64,000 bases of DNA, taken from Allorhizobium sonneratiae (GTDB lineage Bacteria > Pseudomonadota > Alphaproteobacteria > Rhizobiales > Rhizobiaceae). Positions 8,299-18,493 of the stretch are shown piece after piece. Numbering within the stretch: the first letter of the stretch is position 1; each line of letters begins with the position of its first letter. Under the pieces are notes generated by a model. It was not told the DNA's origin and searched no databases. It saw nothing but the letters and a program-made list of their open reading frames with translations. The stretch covers positions 372,001 to 436,000 of the forward strand of contig NZ_JAMKOJ010000003.1 of the NCBI RefSeq assembly GCF_023700755.1, read 5' to 3'. Both the position numbers and the translations under genes were made by a program.

Positions 8299-9564
8299 TT
8301 ATTCCGTGGCGGGGCTGGCGCGATGGCTCAGGCGACGCAGGGCTGCCACCTGCCGGTCAGCTTCAGTGTCGATGGCATCGGGCGTGCCGCGTTCCTCGGT
8401 GCGGGTAATGCAGAAGATCTGGCCGTTGCGGCAAATGCCGATCTTGTTGCGGCCTTCTGTCTTGGCCTTGTAAAGCGCATTGTCGGCGTCGCGCATCAAG
8501 CGGTCATAATCGAAAGCGGCGGGGGCAAGGCCCGAAATGCCAATGCTTGTGGTCAGCCGCACAACGCCGCGATCGGTGACGATCGGCGTGGTCGCAATCA
8601 TGTGACGCACCTGTTCGGCAATAGCGGCTGCCTGTCTGAGATCCGTAACCCTGAGCACCGCACTGAATTCTTCGCCGCCAGTGCGGGCAAAAAGCCCATG
8701 CGTCATAACAATAGAAGAGCACATGCCGGCAAAGGATTGCAAAACCGTATCGCCAGCCTGATGGCCGAAATTGTCATTGATATTTTTGAAGTAATCCAGA
8801 TCGAACACAAGAAGCGCCAGCAACTCGTCCTTGCGGGCCTTTTGTGACAGTTTCACCATGGCATCCTGAAGCCCGCGCCGATTGAGTGTGCCGGTGAGGG
8901 GGTCGGTTCTGCTCAGCGTTTCAAGCAGGGAATGATTTTGGTCCATGACGATCTTGAACATCACGATCAACACGGACATGAGGCAGAATACACCAATAAC
9001 GCCAAAAAAAGCGCTATAAGGGATAAACGTCATGTCTTTCGGTTGCCGTTGGAGAAGTATGGCGGCAACCAGAAGGCAGTTCAGGCTCTGGGTAAACCAG
9101 AGGCCGGCCAGGATGTGACGGTATTTCCGGGTGCCGAACTGGCTGGTGACAATGGTATATGCGAGAAGAGCAAAGCCGAGGAAACTGGCCACTTCATGGA
9201 CGCTGGCCCGAAAGGCAAAGCTTTCGGCAATTCCCGGGAACAGCATGGCTCCAATCCAGACGACCGGTGGCAAAAGCAAATGAACCCCGATTTTTCGGCG
9301 GTCCAGTAATCTGAAGGCGGCAATCCAGAAACAGAAGCTGCCAAGCGCAATCAGATTGGAAATGTAAAGGGGCCAGGACATAAGGGGACTGTGGCTGAGC
9401 GCTATCATCACCATGCCGACGCCATGGCATGCAAACCCAAACGCCATGGCGAAGAAATGCATTTGCTTTCGATCATGCGCCCAAACGGAAAAGAGCAGAA
9501 TCGAAAGTGTTGCCGTCTGCGCGCCCCAGATCAGAAAAGCCGTTTTTATGTCAAGCGATACCAA
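8299..9564 (-). CDS. membrane-anchored diguanylate cyclase (GGDEF)
   Basis: The 421-residue product has six or seven hydrophobic segments over roughly residues 8-215, with no recognised sensory domain. A GGDEF domain follows: DPLTGTLNRRGL, FDLDYFKNINDNFGH, the active loop TGGEEF and TTSIGIS. This makes c-di-GMP from two GTP. The product-inhibition I-site (RxxD five residues before GGEEF) is absent; the position reads MTHG. The C-terminal 40 residues are an uncharged-to-basic tail of unknown role. The start is a TTG about nine bases after AGGA; no in-frame ATG is better placed. Confidence 0.92.
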   Translation of the reverse strand: MVSLDIKTAFLIWGAQTATLSILLFSVWAHDRKQMHFFAMAFGFACHGVGMVMIALSHSPLMSWPLYISNLIALGSFCFWIAAFRLLDRRKIGVHLLLPPVVWIGAMLFPGIAESFAFRASVHEVASFLGFALLAYTIVTSQFGTRKYRHILAGLWFTQSLNCLLVAAILLQRQPKDMTFIPYSAFFGVIGVFCLMSVLIVMFKIVMDQNHSLLETLSRTDPLTGTLNRRGLQDAMVKLSQKARKDELLALLVFDLDYFKNINDNFGHQAGDTVLQSFAGMCSSIVMTHGLFARTGGEEFSAVLRVTDLRQAAAIAEQVRHMIATTPIVTDRGVVRLTTSIGISGLAPAAFDYDRLMRDADNALYKAKTEGRNKIGICRNGQIFCITRTEERGTPDAIDTEADRQVAALRRLSHRASPATE

Positions 9565-9604
9565 CGCCGTTGTTCCTGTTGTCCAGCCATTGTCATATAG
9601 TTAA

Positions 9605-10238
9605 TTGTATATCTGGAGAAAGCGTTTAGGTGAGCATGTTTCATAATGTCAAAGGCAAGGTGCGGCAAAATTACACGTCCCATTCAATTTGAATGTTCTG
9701 ATTTTTATGATGGTCGCCACCTTGAGAAGCCCGTGAAATGTGTCTTCTGTTCCCTCCAGAACAGCAGTAATGATCGATACCTTATCCTGTCTGATGTGAA
9801 AATGTCTTTTTCTTAGCTCTCAATCGTTCCGCAATTCGGTATAAAATATCAGAATAAAACCACGAGTGCCCTGGTACATAATTCCTTAAACCGGAATCGG
9901 TTTGAGGAGAAAATTATGCAGCAGATTGAGTGCGTTACAGCATCTTGTCTGCGTTGGATAAAACGCATGATGTTGTAATATCGTTACTGGTGGCTGAAAA
10001 GTTCAATGAACGCGTTTTAGCTGCCGAATGCTGAAAACTCCCGAAATATTGAACAGTATGTCGTATAAGTGGACGCGAGGCTGGTGCAATGCATGGGCGA
10101 ATGTTTGAAGTGGTCGATTAAGGATATCCTTGAGAGGCGTCTTGAAGAAGGGGTGGCGAACACTCTATGTAGGGATTGACAGCATTGGAATTGATTCCCC
10201 GCCTTGATAATGTCGGGAAAGGCTTGAGAAGGACGCAC
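9605..10238 (+). other. intergenic region upstream of clpP
   Basis: No supportable gene. It contains a family A palindromic repeat (9876-9921). Just before clpP, TTGACA at 10176-10181 is followed after 15 bases by CCCCGCCT, a weak resemblance to a heat-shock (sigma-32) promoter. That would suit clpP but is not convincing by eye. Confidence 0.5.
9876..9921. repeat. family A palindromic repeat
   Basis: Imperfect dyad ACATAATTCCTTAAA ... TTTGAGGAGAAAATTATGC, related to the perfect copy at 54061-54112. Confidence 0.6.
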
Positions 10239-10871
10239 ATGAAAAATCCCGTTGATACCGCCATGGCTCTGGTGCCGATGGTTGTCGAGCAGACCAACCG
10301 TGGCGAGCGTTCCTATGATATTTACTCGCGCCTTTTGAAGGAGCGCATCATTTTCCTGACCGGTCCGGTCGAGGATCATATGGCCTCGCTTGTCTGTGCG
10401 CAGCTTCTGTTTCTGGAGGCGGAAAATCCGAAGAAGGAAATCGCCCTTTATATCAATTCGCCGGGCGGTGTTGTGACGGCAGGCATGGCGATTTACGATA
10501 CGATGCAGTTCATCCGGCCGGCTGTCTCGACGCTGTGCGTCGGTCAGGCTGCTTCCATGGGGTCGCTGCTTCTGGCCGCCGGTGAAAAGGGCATGCGCTT
10601 TGCAACGCCGAATGCCCGCATCATGGTGCATCAGCCGTCGGGCGGTTTTCAGGGGCAGGCCTCGGATATCGAGCGTCATGCGCGCGACATCATCAAGATG
10701 AAGCGCCGCCTCAATGAGGTTTATGTCAAGCACACCGGCCAGACCTATGAGGAAGTTGAAAAAACCCTCGACCGTGACCATTTCATGGAAGCGTCTGAAG
10801 CGAAGGACTGGGGTCTGATCGACAAGATTCTGACCAGCCGTGCCGAAATCGAAGGCGTAACGGCGTCTTGA
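10239..10871 (+). CDS. clpP: ATP-dependent Clp protease proteolytic subunit
   Basis: ClpP forms the tetradecameric serine-protease chamber fed by ClpX (next gene) or ClpA. The 210-residue product contains the active serine in GQAASMGS (about S106) and the histidine in MVHQPSGG (about H131). The oxyanion region INSPGGVV and the GLIDKI end are also present. I start at the ATG after AGAAGGA, which gives [13 protein letters not shown], the usual rhizobial N-terminus; an upstream TTG frame would add 21 residues. ClpXP degrades cell-cycle regulators such as CtrA in alphaproteobacteria. Confidence 0.98.
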   Translation: MKNPVDTAMALVPMVVEQTNRGERSYDIYSRLLKERIIFLTGPVEDHMASLVCAQLLFLEAENPKKEIALYINSPGGVVTAGMAIYDTMQFIRPAVSTLCVGQAASMGSLLLAAGEKGMRFATPNARIMVHQPSGGFQGQASDIERHARDIIKMKRRLNEVYVKHTGQTYEEVEKTLDRDHFMEASEAKDWGLIDKILTSRAEIEGVTAS

Positions 10872-11158
10872 CCGGAATAAGGGAAGGCTTCACCATGAAT
10901 TGCCTTCCCTATGAAGACTGGGGGTGGCAACTGCCTTCAAACAGTCTAAGTATGGATATTAAGGCTATGTTGAGCTTTTATGACATAGGCTGAAGATAAG
11001 CGGAGGTTTTCGTTGCCGTCGGTTCGCGAATGTGAATTCTAAGAATCGATAGTCCCTCCGAAACCGATTTCGCCCCGGCTGTCTGGCGGTCGGCATGAGG
11101 CGATGGAAGTTGTCCGCAGGCTCCGTTGAGCTTTGCGGCGTGCTGGAAGGAAAAAGTT

Positions 11159-12436
11159 ATGAGCAAAGTCAGCGGAAGCAACGGCGGTGACTCGAAGAAT
11201 ACCCTGTATTGTTCGTTCTGCGGAAAGAGCCAGCACGAGGTCCGGAAACTGATCGCCGGGCCGACGGTGTTCATCTGCGATGAATGCGTCGAACTGTGCA
11301 TGGATATCATCCGCGAGGAAAACAAATCCTCCATGGTGCGCTCACGCGATGGCGTGCCGACACCGCAGGATATCATCAAGGTTCTCGACGAATACGTCAT
11401 CGGCCAGAAACAGGCGAAGAAAATTCTCTCCGTCGCCGTTCACAACCATTACAAGCGTCTGGCGCATGCCTCCAAGGGCGGCGAAGTCGAATTGGCGAAG
11501 TCCAACATTCTGCTGGTCGGGCCGACCGGCTGCGGCAAGACCTATCTTGCCCAGACGCTGGCACGCATCATCGATGTTCCCTTCACCATGGCGGATGCAA
11601 CGACACTGACCGAAGCCGGTTATGTCGGTGAGGACGTCGAAAACATCATTCTGAAACTGCTTCAGGCTGCCGATTATAATGTTGAGCGTGCTCAGCGCGG
11701 CATCGTCTATATCGACGAAGTCGACAAGATTTCGCGCAAGTCCGACAATCCGTCGATCACGCGCGATGTGTCGGGTGAAGGCGTGCAGCAGGCGCTTTTG
11801 AAGATCATGGAAGGCACAGTCGCTTCGGTGCCGCCGCAGGGTGGTCGCAAGCATCCGCAGCAGGAATTCCTGCAGGTGGATACGACAAACATCCTGTTCA
11901 TCTGCGGCGGTGCTTTTGCCGGTCTCGACAAGATCATCTCGGCGCGGGGCGAAAAGACGTCGATCGGCTTTGCCGCAGCGGTGGCCGCGCCCGACGATCG
12001 TCGCGTGGGCGAGGTTCTGCGCGATCTGGAGCCGGAAGATCTGGTGAAATTCGGTCTCATTCCGGAATTCATCGGCCGTCTGCCGGTTCTGGCGACACTG
12101 GAAGACCTCGACGAGGATGCTTTGATCCAGATCCTGTCCGAGCCGAAGAATGCGCTGGTCAAGCAGTATCAACGTCTGTTCGAAATGGAAGATGTTGAAC
12201 TGAACTTCCACGAGGATGCTCTTCGCGAAATCGCTCGCAAAGCGATCGTGCGCAAGACCGGCGCGCGTGGTCTCAGATCGATCATGGAAAAGATCCTGCT
12301 CGACACCATGTTCGAGCTGCCGGAACTCCAGGGCGTTCGCGAGGTGGTGATTTCCGATGAAGTGGTACGCGGTGCTTCCCGTCCGCTTTACATCTATGCT
12401 GAGCGTCAGGAAGAAAAGGCCAATGCCTCTGCCTGA
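11159..12436 (+). CDS. clpX: ATP-dependent Clp protease ATPase subunit ClpX
   Basis: ClpX is the AAA+ unfoldase that recognises substrates and threads them into ClpP. The 425-residue product has the N-terminal C4 zinc finger (CSFCGKS ... FICDECVEL, residues about 19-46), Walker A GPTGCGKT, the pore-loop GYVGED, Walker [10 protein letters not shown], and the sensor-2 region [10 protein letters not shown]. The start ATG follows GGAAGGA by seven bases. It is 287 bases downstream of clpP, so it may have its own promoter, and it ends at a strong terminator. Confidence 0.99.
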   Translation: MSKVSGSNGGDSKNTLYCSFCGKSQHEVRKLIAGPTVFICDECVELCMDIIREENKSSMVRSRDGVPTPQDIIKVLDEYVIGQKQAKKILSVAVHNHYKRLAHASKGGEVELAKSNILLVGPTGCGKTYLAQTLARIIDVPFTMADATTLTEAGYVGEDVENIILKLLQAADYNVERAQRGIVYIDEVDKISRKSDNPSITRDVSGEGVQQALLKIMEGTVASVPPQGGRKHPQQEFLQVDTTNILFICGGAFAGLDKIISARGEKTSIGFAAAVAAPDDRRVGEVLRDLEPEDLVKFGLIPEFIGRLPVLATLEDLDEDALIQILSEPKNALVKQYQRLFEMEDVELNFHEDALREIARKAIVRKTGARGLRSIMEKILLDTMFELPELQGVREVVISDEVVRGASRPLYIYAERQEEKANASA

Positions 12437-12460
12437 CGAGCGGCTGTAATCAAATAACAG

Positions 12461-12485
12461 GGCCCGCCAGAGTGCGGGCCTTTTT
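12461..12485 (+). terminator. rho-independent terminator after clpX
   Basis: A seven-base perfect GC stem, GGCCCGC with GCGGGCC, around a six-base loop, is followed by five T. It starts 25 bases after the clpX stop. Confidence 0.92.
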
Positions 12486-13082
12486 ATTGTCAGTTGACAG
12501 CACCCTGCGCGATATTTTGGGCATAAAGCTTGGTTTTAACGCCTGCTGCATAATTTTCTCCTTAAATCGTTCCTCCAAGGAATTTGCAGGCAGAGCACTT
12601 CTGGAAAAGAGACTGGGCGGTTTTGCGACTAAGGGATCGGCAAAAACACGCACAGAAAGCATGGTGACGGAGGCTGACAGGCCGTAACCTGCTTTGCTCA
12701 GGATTTGCAGGGGGATTTTGAATGGTTTATGACTGTTTGCGACTGGATGACATCGGGGGATTCGGCAGGCGGACAGGGGGCTGTTTGATCAATGCCGATG
12801 CTGCGGTGATATGTGGTGGTATTTTTGTTTCGCAAAGCAGGAGATTGCTGAGAGGCGGTCGAGACTATGTGTAAGCGTGTGACATAGACGACATTCCCTG
12901 ACATTGCTGCAAAGACAGGTCGATGGAACGGAGATTTTCCGGCAGGCTGGTTGCAGGTGCAATCTCCGGCTTGAATTGAGGGGTCAGGGTCTCCAAGTAT
13001 CAGTATGAAACGAGATCCTGAAGGCCGCTGCCGTTTGAGCGCGGTTTCAGGTCCCGGAAACGGGGCAAAGAAAGGAAATGCA
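12486..13082 (+). other. intergenic region upstream of lon
   Basis: No supportable gene. It holds a degenerate family A repeat (about 12546-12590). The lon promoter must be in the last few hundred bases, but I cannot place it with confidence. Confidence 0.5.
12546..12590. repeat. degenerate family A repeat
   Basis: CTGCATAATTTTCTCCTTAA matches the left arm of the perfect copy at 54061-54083. The right arm is eroded (AAGGAATTTGCAG). Confidence 0.55.
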
Positions 13083-15503
13083 ATGACGAAGTTGACCTCG
13101 GTCACGGGCGAAGTCGGCACCTATCCGGTACTGCCGCTGCGTGATATTGTGGTGTTCCCGCATATGATCGTGCCTCTGTTCGTCGGTCGCGAAAAGTCGA
13201 TCCGTGCTCTCGAAGAGGTCATGGGTTCCGACAAGCAGATTATGATGGCAACCCAGATCAATGCCAGCGATGACGATCCCGGCGTTGACGGGATCAATAC
13301 GGTCGGCACGATTGCCAATGTTCTGCAATTGCTGAAGTTGCCAGACGGAACCGTAAAGGTTCTCATCGAAGGTAAGGCGCGGGCGCAGATTGCCGATTTT
13401 ACCGATCGCAGTGATTATTTCGAAGCCCGTGCCGAAATCATGGTCGAGCCGGAAGAGGATGCGGTCGAAATCGAGGCGCTCAGCCGGTCTGTGGTGTCCG
13501 AGTTTGAAAATTACGTAAAGCTCAATAAGAAGATTTCCCCGGAAGTGGTTGGTGCAGCTGGCCAGATCGAGGATTATTCAAAGCTTGCCGATACGGTTGC
13601 CTCGCATCTTTCGATCAAGATTACCGAAAAGCAGGAAATGCTGGAAACGGTGAGCGTTAAGGCGCGTCTGGAAAAGGCGCTCGGCTTTATGGAAGGTGAG
13701 ATTTCCGTTCTTCAGGTGGAGAAGCGCATCCGCTCGCGCGTCAAGCGCCAGATGGAGAAAACCCAGCGCGAATATTACCTGAACGAGCAGATGAAGGCGA
13801 TCCAGAAGGAACTCGGCGAGGGCGAGGACGGCCGCGACGAGATGGCCGAACTGGAAGACCGTATCGCCAAGACCAGACTTTCCAAGGAAGCCAAGGAAAA
13901 GGCCGACGCGGAACTGAAGAAGCTCAAGCATATGAGCCCGATGTCGGCGGAAGCCACCGTCGTGCGCAATTATCTCGACTGGCTGCTCGGTCTGCCCTGG
14001 GGCAAGAAGTCAAAGGTGCGTGTCGATCTTAATCTGGCGGAAAAGATCCTCGATGAAGATCATTTCGGTCTCGACAAGGTCAAGGAGCGCATCGTCGAAT
14101 ATCTGGCGGTTCAGGCGCGCGCCACCAAGATCAAGGGGCCGATCCTCTGCCTCGTCGGGCCTCCGGGCGTCGGCAAGACCTCGCTTGCCCGCTCGATTGC
14201 CAAGGCGACGGGCCGCGAATATGTGCGCATGGCGCTGGGCGGCGTGCGCGATGAGGCTGAGATCCGCGGTCACCGCCGCACCTATATCGGCTCCATGCCT
14301 GGCAAGGTGGTGCAGTCGATGAAGAAGGCAAAGAAATCCAATCCGCTCTTCCTGCTCGATGAAATCGACAAGATGGGCATGGATTTCCGCGGCGACCCGT
14401 CGTCCGCCCTGCTGGAGGTTCTGGACCCTGAACAGAATTCCACCTTCATGGATCACTATCTTGAGGTGGAATATGACCTGTCCAACGTGATGTTCATCAC
14501 GACGGCCAATACGTTGAACATTCCGGGTCCCTTGATGGACCGCATGGAAATCATCCGTATTGCCGGGTACACCGAAGATGAAAAACTGCAGATCGCCAAG
14601 CGGCATCTCTTGCCCAAGGCGATAAAGGAACATGCCCTGCGACCGGAGGAATTCTCGGTCTCCGACGATGCGATCCGCTCTGTCATCCAGCAATATACGC
14701 GGGAAGCCGGCGTGCGCAGCTTTGAGCGCGAGCTGATGAAGCTTGCGCGCAAGGCAGTGACTGAAATCATCAAGGGGAAGGTGACCTCGGTTGCGGTGAC
14801 GGCGGAGAATATCGAAGACTATCTCGGCGTGCCGCGTTATCGCCACGGCGAAGCGGAAGGCGAGGATCAGGTCGGCATCGTGACGGGTCTGGCCTGGACG
14901 GAAGTGGGTGGCGAATTGCTGACCATCGAAGGTGTGTTGATGCCGGGCAAGGGTCGCATGACGGTGACCGGCAATCTGAAGGACGTGATGAAGGAATCGA
15001 TTTCGGCGGCGGCCTCTTACGTCCGTTCGCGGGCTGTCGATTTCGGCATTGAGCCGCCGCGTTTCGACAAGACGGATATCCACGTTCACGTTCCCGAAGG
15101 TGCAACCCCGAAGGATGGCCCCTCTGCCGGTATCGCCATGGCCACGGCGATCGTATCGGTCATGACCGGCATTCCGGTCTCCAAGGATATCGCCATGACC
15201 GGTGAGGTCACACTGCGGGGCAGGGTTCTGCCGATCGGCGGCCTGAAGGAAAAGCTGCTGGCAGCCTTGAGAGGTGGCATCAAGAAGGTGCTGATTCCGC
15301 AGGAAAATGCCAAGGATCTGGCCGATATTCCGGACAATGTGAAGAACAGTCTGGAAATCGTTCCGGTGTCGCGCATGGGAGAGGTCATTTCTCATGCCTT
15401 GCTTCGGGTTCCAGAACCCATTGAATGGGATGGTTCGGTGGAAACGCCGGTGGTTGCCACAGTCGAAGGTGGTGACGATACAGGCCTTTCCGTGGCCCAT
15501 TGA
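13083..15503 (+). CDS. lon: ATP-dependent protease Lon
   Basis: Lon is a homohexameric AAA+ serine protease for misfolded proteins and regulators, DnaA and CcrM among them in Caulobacter. The 806-residue product has the N-terminal LON substrate domain ([14 protein letters not shown]), a coiled middle, Walker [10 protein letters not shown], Walker [10 protein letters not shown], and the protease domain with catalytic serine in [10 protein letters not shown] and lysine in [10 protein letters not shown]. The ATG follows AAAGGAAATGCA; a longer frame upstream adds 26 residues foreign to the family. A terminator follows. Confidence 0.99.
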   Translation: MTKLTSVTGEVGTYPVLPLRDIVVFPHMIVPLFVGREKSIRALEEVMGSDKQIMMATQINASDDDPGVDGINTVGTIANVLQLLKLPDGTVKVLIEGKARAQIADFTDRSDYFEARAEIMVEPEEDAVEIEALSRSVVSEFENYVKLNKKISPEVVGAAGQIEDYSKLADTVASHLSIKITEKQEMLETVSVKARLEKALGFMEGEISVLQVEKRIRSRVKRQMEKTQREYYLNEQMKAIQKELGEGEDGRDEMAELEDRIAKTRLSKEAKEKADAELKKLKHMSPMSAEATVVRNYLDWLLGLPWGKKSKVRVDLNLAEKILDEDHFGLDKVKERIVEYLAVQARATKIKGPILCLVGPPGVGKTSLARSIAKATGREYVRMALGGVRDEAEIRGHRRTYIGSMPGKVVQSMKKAKKSNPLFLLDEIDKMGMDFRGDPSSALLEVLDPEQNSTFMDHYLEVEYDLSNVMFITTANTLNIPGPLMDRMEIIRIAGYTEDEKLQIAKRHLLPKAIKEHALRPEEFSVSDDAIRSVIQQYTREAGVRSFERELMKLARKAVTEIIKGKVTSVAVTAENIEDYLGVPRYRHGEAEGEDQVGIVTGLAWTEVGGELLTIEGVLMPGKGRMTVTGNLKDVMKESISAAASYVRSRAVDFGIEPPRFDKTDIHVHVPEGATPKDGPSAGIAMATAIVSVMTGIPVSKDIAMTGEVTLRGRVLPIGGLKEKLLAALRGGIKKVLIPQENAKDLADIPDNVKNSLEIVPVSRMGEVISHALLRVPEPIEWDGSVETPVVATVEGGDDTGLSVAH

Positions 15504-15549
15504 GGCGCGGTTGCCACGATCCGGACATAATCCGGTAAAAAATCATTGA

Positions 15550-15575
15550 AGGCTGGCTCAACGCCAGCCTTTTTT
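15550..15575 (+). terminator. rho-independent terminator after lon
   Basis: An eight-base stem AGGCTGGC/GCCAGCCT with a five-base loop runs into a T tract, 46 bases past the lon stop. Confidence 0.92.
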
Positions 15576-15712
15576 GTGAAAACATGCGTGGAAGCCTTGT
15601 TTTTCAGGCGATTGCGGTGCTTTTGGTCAGAGACGGAATCGGATCGGCTTAAGCTTTGGTCCGGTAAGACGTTTAAAAAAATCGTTTCATGCCATACAGA
15701 AAGGTTGGAAAC

Positions 15713-15988
15713 ATGAACAAGACCGAATTGGTTGCCGCCGTTGCCGAAAAATCCGGCCTCACCAAGGCCGATGCTGCTTCTGCTGTTGATGCCGTTTTTG
15801 AAGCGGTTCAGGCAGAACTGAAGAGCGGTGGCGATGTTCGCCTCGCCGGGTTTGGCTCTTTCAGCGTTTCTCGCCGCGAAGCCTCCAAGGGCCGTAACCC
15901 TTCGACCGGCGCGGAAGTGGACATTCCGGCCCGCAACGTGCCCAAGTTTACCGCAGGCAAGGGCCTGAAGGATGCTGTTAACGCCTGA
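15713..15988 (+). CDS. hupB: DNA-binding protein HU
   Basis: HU is the nucleoid-associated dimer that bends DNA non-specifically. The 91-residue product starts MNKTELVAAVAEKSGL and has the beta-arm RRNPSTG-like segment (here GRNPSTGAEVDIPARNVPKF split across the arm) and GKGLKDAV at the end. The size is exactly that of the family. It is directly downstream of lon, an order shared with many proteobacteria, but has its own leader after the lon terminator. Confidence 0.97.
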   Translation: MNKTELVAAVAEKSGLTKADAASAVDAVFEAVQAELKSGGDVRLAGFGSFSVSRREASKGRNPSTGAEVDIPARNVPKFTAGKGLKDAVNA

Positions 15989-16008
15989 TCAGGCGCAAAA
16001 GTCATTTT

Positions 16009-16114
16009 CTAGAGCATTTTCAGGAAAAGTGCGTAGCGGTTTTCCGTCCGGAAATGCGTTAGAACAAAGGGTTAGAGCCTTTCAGTGTTTCCGTGAAACA
16101 TTGAAAAGCTCTAA
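16009..16114. repeat. intergenic repeat, family B copy 2 (reference copy)
   Basis: The element begins CTAGAGCATTTTCAGG and ends TTGAAAAGCTCTA, so its ends are inverted. Inside are GCGGTTTTCCGTCCGG, GCGTTAGAACAAAG and a small dyad around GTGTTTCCGTGAAAC. It fills most of the space between the hupB stop and the marR gene. Confidence 0.8.
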
Positions 16115-16161
16115 ATGAAAGCCTGCCGGATGCAGATGCGCCCGGCAGGCTTTATCGTATG

Positions 16162-16204
16162 TCCAGGAAAACCGCTCCGTATTTTTCTCGGGATAATGTT
16201 CTAT
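16162..16204 (-). repeat. intergenic repeat, family B partial copy
   Basis: On the minus strand TAGAACATTATCCCGAG leads to GAGCGGTTTTCCTGGA, matching the first 40 bases of the copy at 16009. Its TAG is the stop codon of the marR gene. Confidence 0.65.
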
Positions 16205-16713
16205 GCTTCGTCTTCCTCATAGGCGGGGATTTTCGCCCCTGCATAGATACGGTTGAGAAAGCCGAACAGCATCTTCAACTCATCCGCAGAAAACCGCGTG
16301 GTGAAACGAGCTTCGTGCTCGCTGCGCAATTGGCGCGCCGTATCAACCAGCTTTTGCCCGTCTTCGGTCACGAACAGTTCCTGCCGTCTTCGATCGATTT
16401 TGCTTTGGCGGCGTTCGATGGCGTTGCGCGCTTCCAGCTTATTGATAATGGCCATCATCGTGGCCTTGTCCATGCGCAGGCTCTGGGCCAGGCCAATCTG
16501 GCTGGTGCCGGGATTGATCAAAATCAGCTCGAGAACAGCAAATTGCTTTGGTGTCAGCGACAGATCGCCCATGGTCGCCTGATAATCCTGAAACAGCGCC
16601 ACATTGGCCAAACGCAGATGAAAACCGAGAATGTCGTTCAGTTCGCCATATTGCACCGGCAGGACCTGATCTGCTGTCAGTGTAGGTTTTGCCGTTCCAT
16701 TGTCGCAACTCAT
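16201..16713 (-). CDS. MarR-family regulator of the hydroxycinnamate genes
   Basis: The 170-residue winged-helix protein shows the MarR core: LTPKQFAVLELILINPG, then SQIGLAQSLRMDKATMMAIINKLEARNAIERRQSKIDRRRQ with the DRR wing, flanked by dimerisation helices. It is divergent from a CoA ligase and hydratase-lyase pair. By analogy with CouR/FerR/HcaR-type regulators it should repress them until a hydroxycinnamoyl-CoA binds. That role is inferred from layout. The stop codon TAG lies at the end of a repeat element, so the last residues may not be ancestral. Confidence 0.92.
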   Translation of the reverse strand: MSCDNGTAKPTLTADQVLPVQYGELNDILGFHLRLANVALFQDYQATMGDLSLTPKQFAVLELILINPGTSQIGLAQSLRMDKATMMAIINKLEARNAIERRQSKIDRRRQELFVTEDGQKLVDTARQLRSEHEARFTTRFSADELKMLFGFLNRIYAGAKIPAYEEDEA

Positions 16714-16844
16714 CAGCTTTTGTCTCCAGGCAATCGAAAATGCTTATGTGGCGAAACGATCTCATGCCGTTGGTCGGCAAACCGTTCTCGGACCCTTCTT
16801 CTATACAATAAAAAGCTTGCCAGAAGAAAAATCCAATATAATAT

Positions 16845-16855
16845 GTATTGCATAC
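16845..16855. promoter_or_regulatory. candidate MarR operator in the divergent promoter region
   Basis: GTATTGCATAC is a short dyad (GTAT/ATAC) in the 184-base space between the divergent marR and ligase genes, within an AT-rich patch (16831-16860) where both promoters could lie. MarR sites are short imperfect dyads in just such positions, but this one is chosen by eye only. Confidence 0.3.
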
Positions 16856-16897
16856 CAATTTTCGCGCCGGGAGATCGCGATGCGGGGAGGAGCCTGA

Positions 16898-18454
16898 ATG
16901 ATGATGAGCCATGATGCTCGTGGGAACGAGTCGGTTGCTTTCTTTGGTCTGGCAGCAGAAGATCCCATTCGGTACCGGGCCAGAACAGGGCCGGACCGTC
17001 CGGCTGTTCTTGAAGTGGAAACCGGGCTGTCATTGAGCTATGGTGCGTTCGATGAGATGATTGCCCGCTCGGCCAATGTCCTAGGCAGTCATCTTTCCGC
17101 AGCAGGCACACTGCCGCGCGTCTGTTTTATCGGTCGTAATTCCATTGCTGAACTGGCCATTTGTTTTGCCTGTCAGCGCATTGGGGCTATTTTCGTGCCG
17201 ATAAACTGGCGGTTGAGCGCGCATGAGATCCAGCAGATTGTGGAGGATTGCACTCCGCATATTCTGATCGATGCCGGTGCATTTTCCGAACATGTCGATA
17301 AGAGTGCCATTGTCGTGACTTTTGCCCTGGAAGGGGAAGAGGGTTTTTTGCGTCAGCTGCAGGATGCAACGCCGCGCGCGCCTCATTATGGCACGCCTGA
17401 GCGAATCACGGTCATGCTCTACACATCCGGCACCACAGGCCAGCCAAAAGGCGTGATGTTGAGCGCGCGCAGTCTGTTTTACGCTGCGATGAATTTTGCC
17501 TTCGTCTGCGATGTCGCCAGTGATTCCACCGTTCTATGCGATGTGCCGCTATTTCATACCATCGGTCTTGTTGCCTTGGCGCGCACCACCATGCTGATGG
17601 GTGGCCGACTGGTGATTTCGGACCGTTTCATCCCCGAACGGTCGTTGGCGGTTCTGTCCGATCCTGCGCTTCAGATCACGCATTATTCGGCCGTGCCGCA
17701 AATGGCGGCAACGCTGAAAGCCTCGCCCAACTGGAATCCGCAAGCCTTGCGCGCGCTCAAGGCCATGTTTATCGGTGGCGCTCCCTTGCCGCCAGCGCTG
17801 ATTGAGCGCTTTCTGGAGGATGGCATCGCGCTGGCCAATGGTTATGGCATGAGTGAACTGGGCACGGCCATTCATATGCCGCTCGATAAGCAGATGATCG
17901 CCCGCTATCCCGGCGCCATCGGGTATTGCGCACCGTTTCTGGATATTCGCATCGTCGATGCCGAAGGCCACGATGTGGAAGAAGGGGAGGTCGGCGAAAT
18001 CTGGCTGAAGGGTCCGAGCCTGATGTCCGGCTACTGGAACAAGCCGGAGCTTTCGGAAGCAGCCCTGAGCGAGGGATGGTACCGCACCGGTGATCTGGGC
18101 CGACGCGAGCATGGCATCGTTTACCTCGCTGATCGGCTGAAGGATATGTATATCAGCGGCGGCGAAAACGTCTATCCGGCGGAAGTCGAGGCGGCACTGG
18201 CCGTGCATGACGGCATTGTCGAGGCTGCCGTGCTGGGTGTTGCCGATCCGCTCTGGGGCGAGGTTGGGTTGGCGGTCATTGTCCGCGCCGATCCTTCGCT
18301 GGAGGAATCGCATATCGAGGATCATTGCGCGGCTCTCTTGGCTGGCTACAAACGGCCTAAGCGAATCGTCTTTGCCGACTCCCTTCCCAGAACCGCTTCC
18401 GGCAAGGTGCAAAAGCATGTGCTGCGCGCGCTCTATTTCAAGGAAAAACTATAA
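16898..18454 (+). CDS. AMP-forming hydroxycinnamate (feruloyl/coumaroyl)-CoA ligase
   Basis: The 518-residue adenylate-forming enzyme activates an acid with ATP and CoA. Visible are the P-loop-like YTSGTTGQPKG, the GYGMSELG acid/AMP motif, YRTGDLGRRE, the hinge region LKDMYISGGENVYPAEVE, and the catalytic lysine in RTASGKVQK. Taken alone it could be any aryl or acyl CoA ligase. The following hydratase-lyase gene and the divergent marR gene point to ferulate, caffeate or p-coumarate as substrate. GGGGAGGAG precedes the first of three tandem ATG codons. Confidence 0.9.
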   Translation: MMMSHDARGNESVAFFGLAAEDPIRYRARTGPDRPAVLEVETGLSLSYGAFDEMIARSANVLGSHLSAAGTLPRVCFIGRNSIAELAICFACQRIGAIFVPINWRLSAHEIQQIVEDCTPHILIDAGAFSEHVDKSAIVVTFALEGEEGFLRQLQDATPRAPHYGTPERITVMLYTSGTTGQPKGVMLSARSLFYAAMNFAFVCDVASDSTVLCDVPLFHTIGLVALARTTMLMGGRLVISDRFIPERSLAVLSDPALQITHYSAVPQMAATLKASPNWNPQALRALKAMFIGGAPLPPALIERFLEDGIALANGYGMSELGTAIHMPLDKQMIARYPGAIGYCAPFLDIRIVDAEGHDVEEGEVGEIWLKGPSLMSGYWNKPELSEAALSEGWYRTGDLGRREHGIVYLADRLKDMYISGGENVYPAEVEAALAVHDGIVEAAVLGVADPLWGEVGLAVIVRADPSLEESHIEDHCAALLAGYKRPKRIVFADSLPRTASGKVQKHVLRALYFKEKL

Positions 18455-18493
18455 GCATCGCCTGCATTTTATGCAGGACAACAAGGAGGCCCT

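Noticed and set aside
10176..10208. Sigma-32 promoter for clpP
   Set aside because: TTGACA-N15-CCCCGCCT is only a partial match; kept as a remark in the intergenic entry and not called as a promoter.
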